Below, one piece after another: positions 9,918 through 18,900 of a stretch of DNA of 64,000 nucleotides. The notes below the pieces were generated by a model that did not search any database, was not told the origin of the DNA, and saw only the letters and a program-made list of their open reading frames with translations. The DNA lies in IMG/VR virus record IMGVR_UViG_3300028394_000036, positions 113,313 through 177,312 of that record, one strand, 5' to 3'. This DNA is from a virus. The position numbers were made by a program, and so were the translations under genes. Position 1 is the stretch's first letter. Each line of letters opens with the position of its first letter.

Positions 9918-9932
9918 TAAAATAAATATAAA
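9918..9932 (-). promoter_or_regulatory. Putative late-type promoter box (ATATTTATT class)
   Basis: On the minus strand a TATATTTATTTTA box lies about 40-50 bases before the LRR protein start. The same TATATTTAT core precedes several other genes in this window. Assignment to the phage late sigma factor is inference. Confidence 0.35.
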
Positions 9933-9980
9933 AAGATTTTTAATTCAGCTAATATCGTAATAACTATAAACGTTTTATTT

Positions 9981-11450
9981 TTATCTAATAGCCTGTTTTA
10001 TTGTTGTTAGTTTTTGTTCATCAGTCTTTCCTACAAATTCTCGAAGATTTATAGTAGTTGTCCCAACGATAAATACATCATCTTCCCATGCAAATCCATT
10101 ACCGTCATCCACCGTGTACATCCTATCAATTGGATAATTTTTTGTTATGTATTGTTCGCCATTGGGTGTCATAATATACTGAATATACTCTACTACCGTA
10201 CCTTTACTTCTATTTCTTTTTTCATATATAACCCGAACCGTCTCACGAATTTGTTCGAGTGGCTTTGCTTCTGCTTTTGCTGCTGCTTCTGCTTCTGCTA
10301 CTGCTTTTGCTGCTGCTTCTGCTTTTGCTGCTGCTTCTGCTTTTGCTTTTGCTGCTATTTCTTCTGGCGTTGTTTCAGGTGTTGCCGGTGGTGTATAAAT
10401 CAGTTTGCCATCTTTATCTGTTTTATAAGAAATACTATTACCATCAATACCAGTAGTTGTAGTCAACGCACTACCATCTTCAAAAACAGTTTTTTTAGTA
10501 GTAACACCGTTTTCCTTAGTAGTTGTAGTCGTTGAACCATCTGAATTTTTAGTTATAATTGGTCCAGTTGGTGGTCCATTTCCTACTGCTTGTTTAAATA
10601 AATCACCACTAATCAACGCTTGTATATCTGGATCAAGATCTTCAATACTTCCTTTTCCATATTCACGTAACATAAATTGTGTAAGTCCGTCCCAATCTTC
10701 AGCAGCTACTAATTCTTCAACAGTTGCTAATTTTTTTATAATAACAACAATTCGTTTTATTGTTTTGGGGTTTGTTCCTAATGCAGAAGCAATAATAGCT
10801 TGAGTCGATGGTGGTAAGTCATTATAAACAGTTAAATCTTTCAATGATGATATTATTTGTGCTTTTGTTATTGCATTTTTTGCAGTAACATAAGTTCTAT
10901 ATAATCTCACAGATGTTGCTAATATGGGTAATATATCTCTTGAAGGTAAACCAATTAATTTAGCGAATACATCTTTTTCTGCATTTTTTTCTCTTTTTTG
11001 TAATGTCTCCACATCCTCTTTAGATATAGGATTTGAGCCAGATGGATTCAAATAATTTTCAACATAATTTACACCAGTACCAACTTGCCCTGCACTCCAT
11101 TCATATGCACCCGCTACAAACCCACCAAGTGTACCCATTGCGGTTTCAATATACTTTTCTACTGATTCCATGTACGGTGTTATAACACCACCGTCACCAA
11201 AAAATGAACCAGCCATGACAGTAACCACACAAGTTATAGTAGTTCCACTACCATCGGTTGCTGTTATATTTGCAGTACCATTTATTATAGATGTAATTGT
11301 AGCACTATTTCCAGTTTCACTTGCTTTAATAACAGCAACCGATAGATTATCAGATTTCCATTCTATTGTACCAGTTCCACCCGAAGTTTCTATCTTCTGA
11401 GTTTTTCCTGCTTCCATAGATATTTTATCTAAACTAAGTTTTAGTGCCAT
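9981..11450 (-). CDS. Tail-cluster protein with N-terminal Ig-like (BIG2) domain and Ala-rich helix
   Basis: A 489-residue protein. Residues 1-80 (MALKLSLDKISMEAGKTQKI, then TGTIEWKSDNLSVAVI and INGTANITATDGSG) match bacterial Ig-like group 2 domains, which decorate many phage structural proteins. The middle is helical. About residues 365-398 form an Ala/Lys/Glu helix from repeats of AEAAAKA, a rigid single-helix linker, and a compact beta C-terminal domain follows. It is flanked by the LRR and hub-like genes. Decoration or cell-surface contact is the likely role. Confidence 0.65.
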   Translation of the reverse strand: MALKLSLDKISMEAGKTQKIETSGGTGTIEWKSDNLSVAVIKASETGNSATITSIINGTANITATDGSGTTITCVVTVMAGSFFGDGGVITPYMESVEKYIETAMGTLGGFVAGAYEWSAGQVGTGVNYVENYLNPSGSNPISKEDVETLQKREKNAEKDVFAKLIGLPSRDILPILATSVRLYRTYVTAKNAITKAQIISSLKDLTVYNDLPPSTQAIIASALGTNPKTIKRIVVIIKKLATVEELVAAEDWDGLTQFMLREYGKGSIEDLDPDIQALISGDLFKQAVGNGPPTGPIITKNSDGSTTTTTKENGVTTKKTVFEDGSALTTTTGIDGNSISYKTDKDGKLIYTPPATPETTPEEIAAKAKAEAAAKAEAAAKAVAEAEAAAKAEAKPLEQIRETVRVIYEKRNRSKGTVVEYIQYIMTPNGEQYITKNYPIDRMYTVDDGNGFAWEDDVFIVGTTTINLREFVGKTDEQKLTTIKQAIR

Positions 11451-11478
11451 ATTACTTCTCTATTTAATAAATTATATA

Positions 11479-12921
11479 TTAATTATCTATTATAGAATCT
11501 AACACATCCACTTTAATAGTTTCTTGTTCTTCAATAGCCATGTTATAACCTATAATTTCGTCAACGTTATAAGAATTTTCATCCTCTTCAATACCATCTA
11601 ATAAACTAGCAGGCTTATCCCCTTCTTTCCCAAACTTACTAGGTTTTACATATTTATTAGTTTTTCTATTTTTTGCTTCTTCTTGATCCACTCCAGACGG
11701 TCCACCTGGATTTTCATTTACGAACGCTTGTTTACTTGGTAGTCTTTCTAAATCGGATAATAGAGTAGCTAACTGAGAATTAGCGACTGCAAAGTCTCCT
11801 GAATTTACTGGTGTACCAGATGGTCCAACTCCAGTTGGGTGCGTTTGAACTTGAATAGCACTAATAACATTTTGTAATACAATACATAAATCTGCCAACC
11901 ATTGTATAGTTCTATTACCCAATAGAATAGGAGAAACCGCATTTAAACCTAAACTTATTTTATTGGATTCCAATTCAACTACTTGTTTGCCATCTAATGA
12001 AATTCCTTTTTCAGAAGAAAATCCTATACCTTCCTTACTAAATCCAATTATCTCTTGTCTTTTTGCATTAAGAACAATTCTATCACTAGAAATAAGAACC
12101 TGATTTCCACCCAACTCATTTTTTTCGTATAATGAAACTTGTTTATTTTTTATAGATGGTGAATAGGTTGAACTTGGGGTAAATTTAAGATATTGACCAG
12201 ATGTTAACCATATTGATGCATCATCCACGTCTGGATTTTCTATAATAAATTCATTAAAAGGTGTAGACTTTGGATTTGTTCCATTTGAAATTATTAATAT
12301 TGGATTTCCAGTTTCACCTAATCCTTTTTTCCAATGTGGTCTTTGTGGGTAGATTCTACGTTCATCTATTGTTGAACCAAACCGTATAGATTGACCCCAC
12401 CTTCCTTCTATTATAATGTCACCAGAATAAGGTTGTATTGGATATACATCCAATCGTTCTGCAAACGCTTTATCTATTGTATTATCAACTGCTAATCTTG
12501 TTTTAACTTTATTTAAAATACCAACTCTTGATTCCTCTCTTGCCGTTGCATTATAAGGTTGTGTAGTAGTAAGATATGAAGTTGCACCAGGTAGTCCGTT
12601 ATGATGAACAGAACTTTGTATTGATATTGGATTAGTGTAATAATATTCTTGTGATGTACCGATTGCACTATTATATGCAGTTGGTCCTTTCATAAGCATT
12701 ACTATTTCCCCAATAATAGGAATGTTTTTTATATTTGCATCAAGTGCCCTTGCTTGTACAACGTCGTATTGTGTTTGAGAACCGAATGCTCCAACAAATT
12801 TACACATTATAGAATATAACTTTTCTTTATTTTTTCCAGAAAAATCTACATCTACAACTTCAGCCGGAGTAATCTCATACTCAACTCCATTCAGAACTAT
12901 TTTCTGTTGATCCAGTGCCAA
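11479..12921 (-). CDS. Baseplate hub/tail-spike-like protein
   Basis: A 480-residue protein starting at TTG. An SD-like GAGG sits 9 bases upstream, and the next ATG is about 38 codons in, after conserved-looking sequence. Residues 1-110 look like an OB-type beta barrel (NIKNIPIIGEIVMLMKGPTAY). The centre contains YPIQPYSGDIIIEGRWGQSIRFGS and LTSGQYLKFTPSS, a pattern I associate with T4 gp5-type hub/spike proteins of environmental myoviruses. No lysozyme domain is seen; the hydrolase role may have moved to the protein at 5459-7339. It overlaps the upstream gene by 41 bases. The hub identity is a moderate-confidence inference. Confidence 0.55.
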   Translation of the reverse strand: MALDQQKIVLNGVEYEITPAEVVDVDFSGKNKEKLYSIMCKFVGAFGSQTQYDVVQARALDANIKNIPIIGEIVMLMKGPTAYNSAIGTSQEYYYTNPISIQSSVHHNGLPGATSYLTTTQPYNATAREESRVGILNKVKTRLAVDNTIDKAFAERLDVYPIQPYSGDIIIEGRWGQSIRFGSTIDERRIYPQRPHWKKGLGETGNPILIISNGTNPKSTPFNEFIIENPDVDDASIWLTSGQYLKFTPSSTYSPSIKNKQVSLYEKNELGGNQVLISSDRIVLNAKRQEIIGFSKEGIGFSSEKGISLDGKQVVELESNKISLGLNAVSPILLGNRTIQWLADLCIVLQNVISAIQVQTHPTGVGPSGTPVNSGDFAVANSQLATLLSDLERLPSKQAFVNENPGGPSGVDQEEAKNRKTNKYVKPSKFGKEGDKPASLLDGIEEDENSYNVDEIIGYNMAIEEQETIKVDVLDSIIDN

Positions 12922-13264
12922 TTTTGTTTTCCTCTTGTTCTACTTGAATGTCTTGAATTCCTTTTAATAAGGCTTCTTTTTCTTCATCGGTCAAGAATGA
13001 GGAAGATTCCTCTGTTTTATTACTTGTAGCACGTTGTATAACCGCTGCCAATTTAACTAAATGTTCATCATTCTTAACTGACACTTCCATTAAGTCTTTG
13101 ATAGAAGGAACTAACATACCCGCATCACTTATATTTGTTATAAGTGGTTTTAGGTCTGCAATCAATAAATTTAATTGCCGTTCCTTTTTTTTCTGATTGT
13201 CATAAATGTCTTTCAACAAATCAGAAAACTTTTTATTTCCGAATAATTCTTGGTCAAAGCTCAT
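12881..13264 (-). CDS. Small helical virion-cluster protein
   Basis: A 127-residue protein from the ATG at 13262-13264. An in-frame start 14 codons upstream would run into the sigma-factor gene. It is rich in Lys/Glu/Leu, all helical (LLKDIYDNQKKKERQLNLLIADLKP), and ends with a Gly/Ser tail that overlaps the start of the hub-like gene by 41 bases in another frame. No known motif. The tight overlap suggests coupled expression with the hub protein. Confidence 0.6.
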   Translation of the reverse strand: MSFDQELFGNKKFSDLLKDIYDNQKKKERQLNLLIADLKPLITNISDAGMLVPSIKDLMEVSVKNDEHLVKLAAVIQRATSNKTEESSSFLTDEEKEALLKGIQDIQVEQEENKIGTGSTENSSEWS

Positions 13265-13277
13265 ATTAATAAATATG

Positions 13278-14006
13278 TTAGTTGTTAATAATGTCTTGTA
13301 TATCATACCAAGACATATTTTCTATATTGTTTCCGTCTCTATATTCTTTATATAAACAAGAATAAATTATTTTTATTTTGTTCATAACATTTGTTATATA
13401 TTGAGACTCCACACCAGTTCTTTCACGAATTAAAATATAAATTGCTTTTTTATTATAATTTTCTATAGTATCACGAGTTTTGAATAAATATAAAATCGTA
13501 TCAGCAACCTGTATATCTCTATTTTTAGAGAATAGAAGTGGTAAATATTTTTCAACCACAGAAACAAATAAATTTATAAAATCATTTTTCTCTTCTATTA
13601 AATCCGTTCTTATTTTTTCGTTTATAATATTCCGCTCAGTATCAATATTAACCATGTCCTGACTTCTTTTGAAATGATAATAATTTTTATTGTTTTCTGC
13701 AATTAAATAATTCTTAGCAACTATAGAAAAATAGGAAAAAGCTTTACCACTTTCTGCTTTATATTTATTAATTTTTTCATGTAAAAAAGTAACAACTTCG
13801 TGTTTAACATCTTCATGTGAAACATCAAAATTATAAAACTTGAATCTGTGTATCATAATCTCTGCAAGTTTATAAAATGCAGGATGAATCTTTTTGGTAT
13901 AAATTATATTACGTTGTATATTATCATCCGTAGTATTGTACTCAACAATTGCGTCTTCCGTTTCTTGAGTAAAGTACATAGTTTGTTTTACTTTTGGTAT
14001 AATCAT
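13278..14006 (-). CDS. Late-transcription sigma factor, gp55-like
   Basis: A 242-residue protein from the ATG at 14004-14006; a TTG two codons upstream is less likely. The stretch KAFSYFSIVAKNYLIAENNK with the preceding helix FDVSHEDVKHEVVTFLHEKINKY has the layout of sigma region 2, as in T4 gp55-type factors. The C-terminal third looks like a helix-turn-helix-like bundle. T4 gp55 directs host RNA polymerase to late promoters together with sliding clamp and gp33. The gene lies next to the virion genes it would switch on. The call rests on pattern and position. Confidence 0.65.
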   Translation of the reverse strand: MIIPKVKQTMYFTQETEDAIVEYNTTDDNIQRNIIYTKKIHPAFYKLAEIMIHRFKFYNFDVSHEDVKHEVVTFLHEKINKYKAESGKAFSYFSIVAKNYLIAENNKNYYHFKRSQDMVNIDTERNIINEKIRTDLIEEKNDFINLFVSVVEKYLPLLFSKNRDIQVADTILYLFKTRDTIENYNKKAIYILIRERTGVESQYITNVMNKIKIIYSCLYKEYRDGNNIENMSWYDIQDIINN

Positions 14007-14008
14007 AC

Positions 14009-14371
14009 TCAATAATCCCTTTCAAATTTTGTATTAAATTTTTGTTTTTCAAGAATACTTGTTTTGTCATCGCCCATAGGTTCTTCACCGAAATAAACTG
14101 TAATATCATTTACAATATCTTTCATTTCTTTAAAGAAATAGCCAGTTTCGTCGTCTGCTTCAAACGAACCAATTCTATCTAATTGTCTTAAATAAGATTG
14201 TTGAGATAGTATTCTAGTTTTCAATTCTATTAAAAATTTTTCATTTTTAAGTAATTCATCTACCGAATTTTCTGCCATCTCCTCCATCGTTTCAAATTTT
14301 TTTAAGAGATTCACATTTATGTAAATAGAAGCAATTAGTAATATAACGGTTATATAAAACAAAATAACCAT
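14009..14371 (-). CDS. Small membrane-anchored protein of sigma-factor operon
   Basis: A 120-residue protein with one N-terminal membrane segment (residues 2-22, VILFYITVILLIASIYINV), then a helical cytoplasmic or periplasmic part with the motif SFEADDETGYFFKEMKDIVND. It lies 2 bases upstream of the sigma gene and 3 bases after the ClpP-like gene, so all three are probably co-transcribed. I do not recognise a function. Confidence 0.6.
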   Translation of the reverse strand: MVILFYITVILLIASIYINVNLLKKFETMEEMAENSVDELLKNEKFLIELKTRILSQQSYLRQLDRIGSFEADDETGYFFKEMKDIVNDITVYFGEEPMGDDKTSILEKQKFNTKFERDY

Positions 14372-14374
14372 AAC

Positions 14375-15031
14375 TTATCTCCTCGGATGTTTTGATTGAA
14401 TAATTGTATCAATAACACCTAATTCCAATGCTTCTTTCGGTGAAATATAAAAATCTTTAATTGTAGTTGTTTTCCACCATTCAACGTCTTTTTTGGAATT
14501 TGTATGCATAATATCTAATAAAATGTCTTCTAACTTTTCCATATGCTGAACATTTGCCTTCATATCAGACGATTTACCGTAAATATCGGAGGACATTTCG
14601 TGGAACATTATTGTACTGTTTTTAGATGCTGCACGAACACCTGTACCGGCACATAAAATAAGAGCAGCGGCTGACATTGCGCATCCACGTACAATTGTAT
14701 TTACTTTAACATCTAAACTTTGAATGTAATCAATAATACCTAACGCTTCGTATACAGAACCGCCAGTTGAATTAATAACAAGGTTAATTGGTTCATCTTT
14801 TTTACTTTCTTCTCTCATATGTAAAACTGCTCTAATCCGAGTAATTAAATCATAAAGAGTACCATCCATAATTTCACCAAACAAAAGAACACTTGAAGCA
14901 TTTACGTCTATACCATAATCCATTTGAGTAGTTGCTTCTTTCCATCGTAAAGGAATATCTTCTTCTTGCTTTGCATTTTTTTCAATTTTATTATTTTCTA
15001 CACTAACTCCGTCATCATAAAAATCTTCCAT
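14375..15031 (-). CDS. ClpP-like serine protease
   Basis: A 218-residue protein with the ClpP/crotonase fold signature: INLVINSTGGSVYEALGIID, then CAMSAAALILCAGTGVR (nucleophile Ser about residue 120) and NSTIMFHEMSS (His about residue 144). The acidic N-terminal 30 residues are extra to bacterial ClpP. No ClpX is seen nearby. Phages use ClpP-like proteins either as stand-alone peptidases or as prohead proteases; no capsid genes are in view, so the substrate is unknown. It could be the protease that trims packaged proteins, but this is speculation. Confidence 0.85.
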   Translation of the reverse strand: MEDFYDDGVSVENNKIEKNAKQEEDIPLRWKEATTQMDYGIDVNASSVLLFGEIMDGTLYDLITRIRAVLHMREESKKDEPINLVINSTGGSVYEALGIIDYIQSLDVKVNTIVRGCAMSAAALILCAGTGVRAASKNSTIMFHEMSSDIYGKSSDMKANVQHMEKLEDILLDIMHTNSKKDVEWWKTTTIKDFYISPKEALELGVIDTIIQSKHPRR

Positions 15032-15063
15032 ATAACTACTCCAGTATATATAATAATAATATT

Positions 15064-16089
15064 CTATAAAGAAATTCCTCTTCTATAAGATTGAATTGGA
15101 GGTTCTCCATAGAATACATGCTGTTCATCTTTATTAACTTCAAAGATACTCATTTTTTCCTCATTTTCCAAGTCTTTTTTTTCTATAACCGTATCTATAT
15201 CAACTACTTCCGTTATTTCTTCAGTTGGAACAGTTTCTATTTTGGAAACGGTTATGGCATCTGTTATTTGGGATTCTACGTTTATCCGTTCTTTTTCTTT
15301 ATGTCTTAAATGATTTGCAGCAATTATTAAAGAAACCGCCAATGGGTCAAACACAGAAACAAGAACAAGTATAAACCAATTTGCAATTACGTCCATTGGT
15401 TTTCCTGTTAATCTACTCAAATAAAGTAATGGACCAATTTCAGAACTAAATGTTGAATTTTCCAATACTAATTTATCTTGTTCTAATAAAGCAACCGAAT
15501 CTGATAAATTAATTGATTTCTGATTTAATTGAGAAATTTCGCCATTGAGTGTTTGTGTGGATTGATCAACTGATTGAATATTTTTTTGTAAACCGCGAGT
15601 TCCTTGCTTCTGAGTTAATTGGGAATTCAATGAGTTTTCTTGTGAAAGTCTCAGTCTATCGTATGAGGAAATACGTTCAGTTTTTTGTTTAACCAATGTA
15701 TCTATTTGTGTTTTTTGTTCCGTAAATATTTTTTTCTTTTGTTCAAGAAGAGCAATTTTATTTTGTGTTTCATAAATAGATTTTGCTGTTTCTTGATACG
15801 AGTTGGTAAGATAACCATATACACCAACAGAAGTTAATATCATTAGTACCGCTGCGGATGACATTAAATAAAACTTAAATAAAAGTTTAAGTGTTTTGAA
15901 GTGTTCATGTAAAAATGTTATAACAACTAACTTGGAAAATTCAAGCATTGTAGCCATTCCTATGATTGACCATGAACCACCAGAAAATAATTTGGATATT
16001 CCGTATATAGAATAATATCCAGAAAAAGATGCTAAACCTATTGCACAAAACCAGATAAGTGTCTGTAATGACAATAATTTGGATTTCAT
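15064..16089 (-). CDS. Multi-pass membrane protein with central coiled coil
   Basis: A 341-residue protein from the ATG at 16087-16089, with an SD-like GAGAA upstream. Three membrane segments lie in the first 95 residues (LIWFCAIGLASFSGYYSI, the region around IIGMATMLEFSKLVVITFL, and SSAAVLMILTSVGVYGYL). A long coiled coil follows at about 105-215 (QNKIALLEQKKKIFTEQKTQ), and a fourth segment has WFILVLVSVFDPLAVSLIIAA. The C-terminal 80 residues are acidic. The pattern resembles a membrane-protein family found in T4-like phages of unknown role. Superinfection exclusion or membrane organisation is possible. Confidence 0.7.
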   Translation of the reverse strand: MKSKLLSLQTLIWFCAIGLASFSGYYSIYGISKLFSGGSWSIIGMATMLEFSKLVVITFLHEHFKTLKLLFKFYLMSSAAVLMILTSVGVYGYLTNSYQETAKSIYETQNKIALLEQKKKIFTEQKTQIDTLVKQKTERISSYDRLRLSQENSLNSQLTQKQGTRGLQKNIQSVDQSTQTLNGEISQLNQKSINLSDSVALLEQDKLVLENSTFSSEIGPLLYLSRLTGKPMDVIANWFILVLVSVFDPLAVSLIIAANHLRHKEKERINVESQITDAITVSKIETVPTEEITEVVDIDTVIEKKDLENEEKMSIFEVNKDEQHVFYGEPPIQSYRRGISL

Positions 16090-16099
16090 CAAATTCTCA

Positions 16100-16888
16100 C
16101 TATGGTTCTAAATTTCTCATTAAACCAATAAGTTCTTCACTTATTGATAAATTTGTAAGATACGCAACACCTTCTTTTTGCATAAGTTGTATTAATTTTT
16201 TACCAACTTGATTTTGCAATGGACTTTCCAATATACTTTTACCTTTTCTAAAAAGTTGAAGCATCAAATCAGAATATTCTTCTGAATCAGAACTGTATGA
16301 TTTGTTATTATCAACTACATGAAAGTGTTGATTTCCAAAATAGCTTTGGAAAGCACCAATGTTATGTTGAACTTCTTCCCATTTCTTTGCTACTATCATT
16401 GGTGGTACTTTTCTTGGACGCATTTGATTTCTTTGTTGAGCTATATCTAATGAAGTATTTACCATTACCATGTCAACATCATATCCCAATGAATGTAACA
16501 TACTTGAAACTCTCTGAATTTTAGGTAAATCTGCACCAGTTCCATCGATAAAAACAGGTAAACAACCGTTAACTATCTGAAAAAACTGATTTGAAGCCAT
16601 TAATTTTGCTTTTTCTCTCTGAAACATCTGTGTAGAATATATATCAGAACCAGGGTCCATTATCAATGGAAGATTGTTTTTTTTCAATAAAAACTCGTAA
16701 AAAGTGTCAGAATTAACTACTTTTACCCCAAATGGACTGATTCCACCCGCTGTTGTACCTGTTAAAACCCCCAATACGAATCCTTTACCAGATCCAGGTC
16801 CACCGCCAAGAAACACTGCTTTGAATATGTTCTTGTCATGCACACTTTCTTTTAGTATACCTTCTATTATTTTTTTTAGCTTAATCAT
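16100..16888 (-). CDS. P-loop kinase / zeta-toxin-like protein with packaging-type N-terminus
   Basis: A 262-residue protein. Residues 24-36 (AVFLGGGPGSGKG) are a Walker A motif. VVNSDTFYEFLLKKN, FIDGTGADLPKIQRV and RNQMRPRKVPP follow the zeta-toxin / polynucleotide-kinase-like layout (base Asp, substrate-lid arginines). The N-terminus MIKLKKIIEGILKES is an amphipathic helix ending in L-K-E, like eight other genes here, matching T4-type capsid-targeting peptides. Zeta toxins phosphorylate UDP-GlcNAc; other relatives act on nucleic acids, and I cannot tell which. It is probably expressed from the box at 16918-16930. Confidence 0.7.
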   Translation of the reverse strand: MIKLKKIIEGILKESVHDKNIFKAVFLGGGPGSGKGFVLGVLTGTTAGGISPFGVKVVNSDTFYEFLLKKNNLPLIMDPGSDIYSTQMFQREKAKLMASNQFFQIVNGCLPVFIDGTGADLPKIQRVSSMLHSLGYDVDMVMVNTSLDIAQQRNQMRPRKVPPMIVAKKWEEVQHNIGAFQSYFGNQHFHVVDNNKSYSSDSEEYSDLMLQLFRKGKSILESPLQNQVGKKLIQLMQKEGVAYLTNLSISEELIGLMRNLEP

Positions 16889-16917
16889 AGCTCTACCGAT
16901 TGTTTTAGAATATTACG

Positions 16918-16930
16918 AATAAATATAAAA
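16918..16930 (-). promoter_or_regulatory. Putative late-type promoter box (TATATTTATT)
   Basis: The minus strand reads TTTTTATATTTATTCG about 31 bases before the P-loop kinase start. It matches the second promoter-like class seen at 9918, 19563, 30345, 47713, 55606 and 62365. Confidence 0.4.
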
Positions 16931-16933
16931 ATT

Positions 16934-17824
16934 TTACTTTTTAATCATTTTTAGAAGTGTCAACTCTTTCTGTTTTGTCTCTAACATAACATCAATATCT
17001 AACCCATACGTGTTTGGTAATGTATGTATATAGTCTGAATGTGCTTGTGGTTTTATCTTATCGTCATTCTCATGAAGTGCTTTACTTTCTGAGTAGTGTA
17101 CAACAGGTTTTACAGTACCCCACGTCGATGTGGCGAGTCTTAATGCATCTTCCTCTGATAAGTCACCCGTACAGAATGTATGGTGGTGGTAATCGAATAC
17201 AATAGGAATACCGATGGTGTTATGAATCTGCGTTAAGTCTTTAACGGAATACATACTTGCTTTATCATCGTTCTCTACTGTTAGTCTTAATTTAACAGAA
17301 TCAGATAACATATCGAATTTACGGCAGAAGCGTTCCATAGTTGTTACTTTGTCACCGTATGTGCCGTTACAATGTATGTTAATTTTGTTGAACGGTGTTT
17401 TAGATAAATTCATTAAATCAAATATTTTACCATGTGTTTCTAAATCAATAATAGTTCTTCTAACTACATCGTCATTTGGAGAACCTAACACATTGAATGG
17501 ACCAGGATGGCAAGTGATACGTATATTGTTTTCTTGTACGAATTTACCGATACGTTGAAGTACAATACGGATTAAATGAATTTGCGGTAAAGTTTCTAAG
17601 TCATACTCAGAAGCCCAAGGAAAAATATCAGATGAAACACGAAAGAAATAAATACCGTTCTTTACGTTCCACTTGAGAATCTTTTCTAAATCAACAACAT
17701 TTTTATATGCAAGTTCAGAAGCATAACTTACACCTTTAGTTAAAAAAGTTTTTTTAATCATAGAACGATTAGTGGTAATTTTTTCTTTACCCAATGTCAT
17801 GTTAATACAAGCGTAGCCAAGCAT
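16934..17824 (-). CDS. uvsE: UV damage endonuclease (UvdE/UvsE family)
   Basis: A 296-residue TIM-barrel nuclease. MLGYACINMTL is the family start. Metal and catalytic motifs are visible in order: FFRVSSDIFPWAS, ITCHPGPFNVLGSP, INIHCNGTYGDK, RLTVENDD, IPIVFDYHHHTFC and VHYSESK. UvdE cuts 5' of UV photoproducts and other lesions, starting excision repair that does not need UvrABC. A phage copy would protect its own DNA in sunlit habitats. Family length is near 300 residues, so the gene looks complete. A hairpin terminator precedes it. Confidence 0.93.
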   Translation of the reverse strand: MLGYACINMTLGKEKITTNRSMIKKTFLTKGVSYASELAYKNVVDLEKILKWNVKNGIYFFRVSSDIFPWASEYDLETLPQIHLIRIVLQRIGKFVQENNIRITCHPGPFNVLGSPNDDVVRRTIIDLETHGKIFDLMNLSKTPFNKINIHCNGTYGDKVTTMERFCRKFDMLSDSVKLRLTVENDDKASMYSVKDLTQIHNTIGIPIVFDYHHHTFCTGDLSEEDALRLATSTWGTVKPVVHYSESKALHENDDKIKPQAHSDYIHTLPNTYGLDIDVMLETKQKELTLLKMIKK

Positions 17825-17868
17825 AAAAAATCCGTATAAAGTTTTAATACAACAAGATACGGATTTTA
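17825..17868 (-). terminator. Intrinsic terminator after the small packaged-type protein gene
   Basis: Arms AAAATCCGTAT (17827-17837) and ATACGGATTTT (17857-17867) pair perfectly. On the minus strand a run of six T follows. It lies between the genes at 17869 and 16934. Confidence 0.75.
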
Positions 17869-18237
17869 TTAGAATTTTGCTATTGCTAATATGGTTTGAA
17901 TTTGTCTATCACCACTTGAATTAAATCTTGAGTCTGGAACTTTATCAGCAGTTTTCTTACTTAATACATTTATATTACTAATCCGATCAACCCTAAGTAA
18001 TTTCCAACCAGGAATCTGTGTTGTTGTTTTTCCAGTTGTTTGCCATACTCGTAAATATTTTTTACCATTGGTTAACCCAAAACAAACAGGAATAATTCCA
18101 GTTCGCCAACCAGGTGAGTTTTCTCTATCACCCTTATAATAAAGTGCTAATATTTTTTTATCATTAACAGCATTAACCAAAACAGAATCTTGAGGAGCTG
18201 CTTCAGTAAGTAGTAATATTTCGGTTAAACTTATCAT
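17869..18237 (-). CDS. Small WYL/SH3-like protein with packaging-type N-terminus
   Basis: A 122-residue protein read from the ATG at 18235-18237; another ATG lies 6 bases upstream. Longer in-frame extension would cross the terminator at 18250-18284, so it is rejected. The N-terminus MISLTEILLLTEA fits the capsid-targeting-like pattern (L-T-E). The body (ILALYYKGDRENSPGWRTGIIPV, then GKKYLRVWQTTG and PGWKLLRVDRISNINVL) resembles a compact beta fold like WYL domains, which bind nucleic acids or nucleotides. Function unknown; delivery with the virion is inferred. Confidence 0.6.
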   Translation of the reverse strand: MISLTEILLLTEAAPQDSVLVNAVNDKKILALYYKGDRENSPGWRTGIIPVCFGLTNGKKYLRVWQTTGKTTTQIPGWKLLRVDRISNINVLSKKTADKVPDSRFNSSGDRQIQTILAIAKF

Positions 18238-18249
18238 AACCATAAATAT

Positions 18250-18284
18250 ATAAAAATAAAAAACCCCCAACCAAAGTTGGAGGT
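18250..18284 (-). terminator. Intrinsic terminator after lipoprotein gene
   Basis: CCCCCAAC (18264-18271) and GTTGGAGG (18276-18283) form an 8-bp stem with one G-U pair and a CAAA loop. The minus-strand RNA then runs into a U-rich stretch. It ends the transcript of the gene at 18326-18877. Confidence 0.8.
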
Positions 18285-18325
18285 TATTTAGGGTATCATC
18301 CCTTTTCCCATTCCGTAGGAATTTT

Positions 18326-18877
18326 TTATGATTTTTTTCGTTCACATGGTAGTTGGCCAGTTAACTTCCATTTATTAAAAATTACCAATTGTTCTTCAGT
18401 AAGTAAACCTTCAATCAAAGAAAGTGTTGTTTCATTGCATTTTTTCATATTAACTTGAAATGTAAGTTGTGTTTCTTTAGCAAGTTTACCATATTCTTTT
18501 CTAATGGATTCAACTTGCTGACGTACTAAGGAATCTTTTTCTAAACCTTTGTATTGAGCCAACTTTTCTGCTTGTTGTTTTCTCAATGATTCCATTGTTG
18601 TTTTTAATTTTAACTTACATTCTTTTTCACAAGTACGAGCTTCTGATAAAATAAATTTAATTTTATTCATTTGCTCTTGTGAAAGATTCAAGCAAGGTAA
18701 AACTGCTTCTAACGGAACTCTTTTTTGCATTCCAATCGAATCTTTTTTTATTGAATCACGTAAATCAATCGGTGTTCTTTTTTCAAATGCAGTTGTATCT
18801 TCAACTTTTGTTAATTGTTCTTGACAACCAACAACCAATAATAAACTTAAAACCAAAATCTTCATATAGTTTTTCAT
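18326..18877 (-). CDS. Secreted lipoprotein, Spy/CpxP-like
   Basis: A 183-residue protein with a lipoprotein signal: MKNYMKILVLSLLLVVGC, lipobox VVGC with Cys at 18. The mature part has LNLSQEQMNKIKFILSEAR near residue 65 and LLTEEQLVIFNKWK near the end, spacing that resembles the LTxxQ repeats of Spy/CpxP periplasmic chaperones, plus CEKEC and a C-terminal Cys. Bacteria use such proteins in envelope stress. A phage copy would act in the host periplasm or on the outer membrane. An SD-like GGAAG precedes the ATG. Homology to Spy is only pattern-based. Confidence 0.65.
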   Translation of the reverse strand: MKNYMKILVLSLLLVVGCQEQLTKVEDTTAFEKRTPIDLRDSIKKDSIGMQKRVPLEAVLPCLNLSQEQMNKIKFILSEARTCEKECKLKLKTTMESLRKQQAEKLAQYKGLEKDSLVRQQVESIRKEYGKLAKETQLTFQVNMKKCNETTLSLIEGLLTEEQLVIFNKWKLTGQLPCERKKS

Positions 18878-18900
18878 AACTACTTCCTTTAAATAAAAAA

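Noticed and set aside
10259-10456. A plus-strand poly-leucine frame of 65 codons
   Set aside because: It is the antisense shadow of the Ala/Lys/Glu helix repeats in the tail-cluster protein at 9981-11450.
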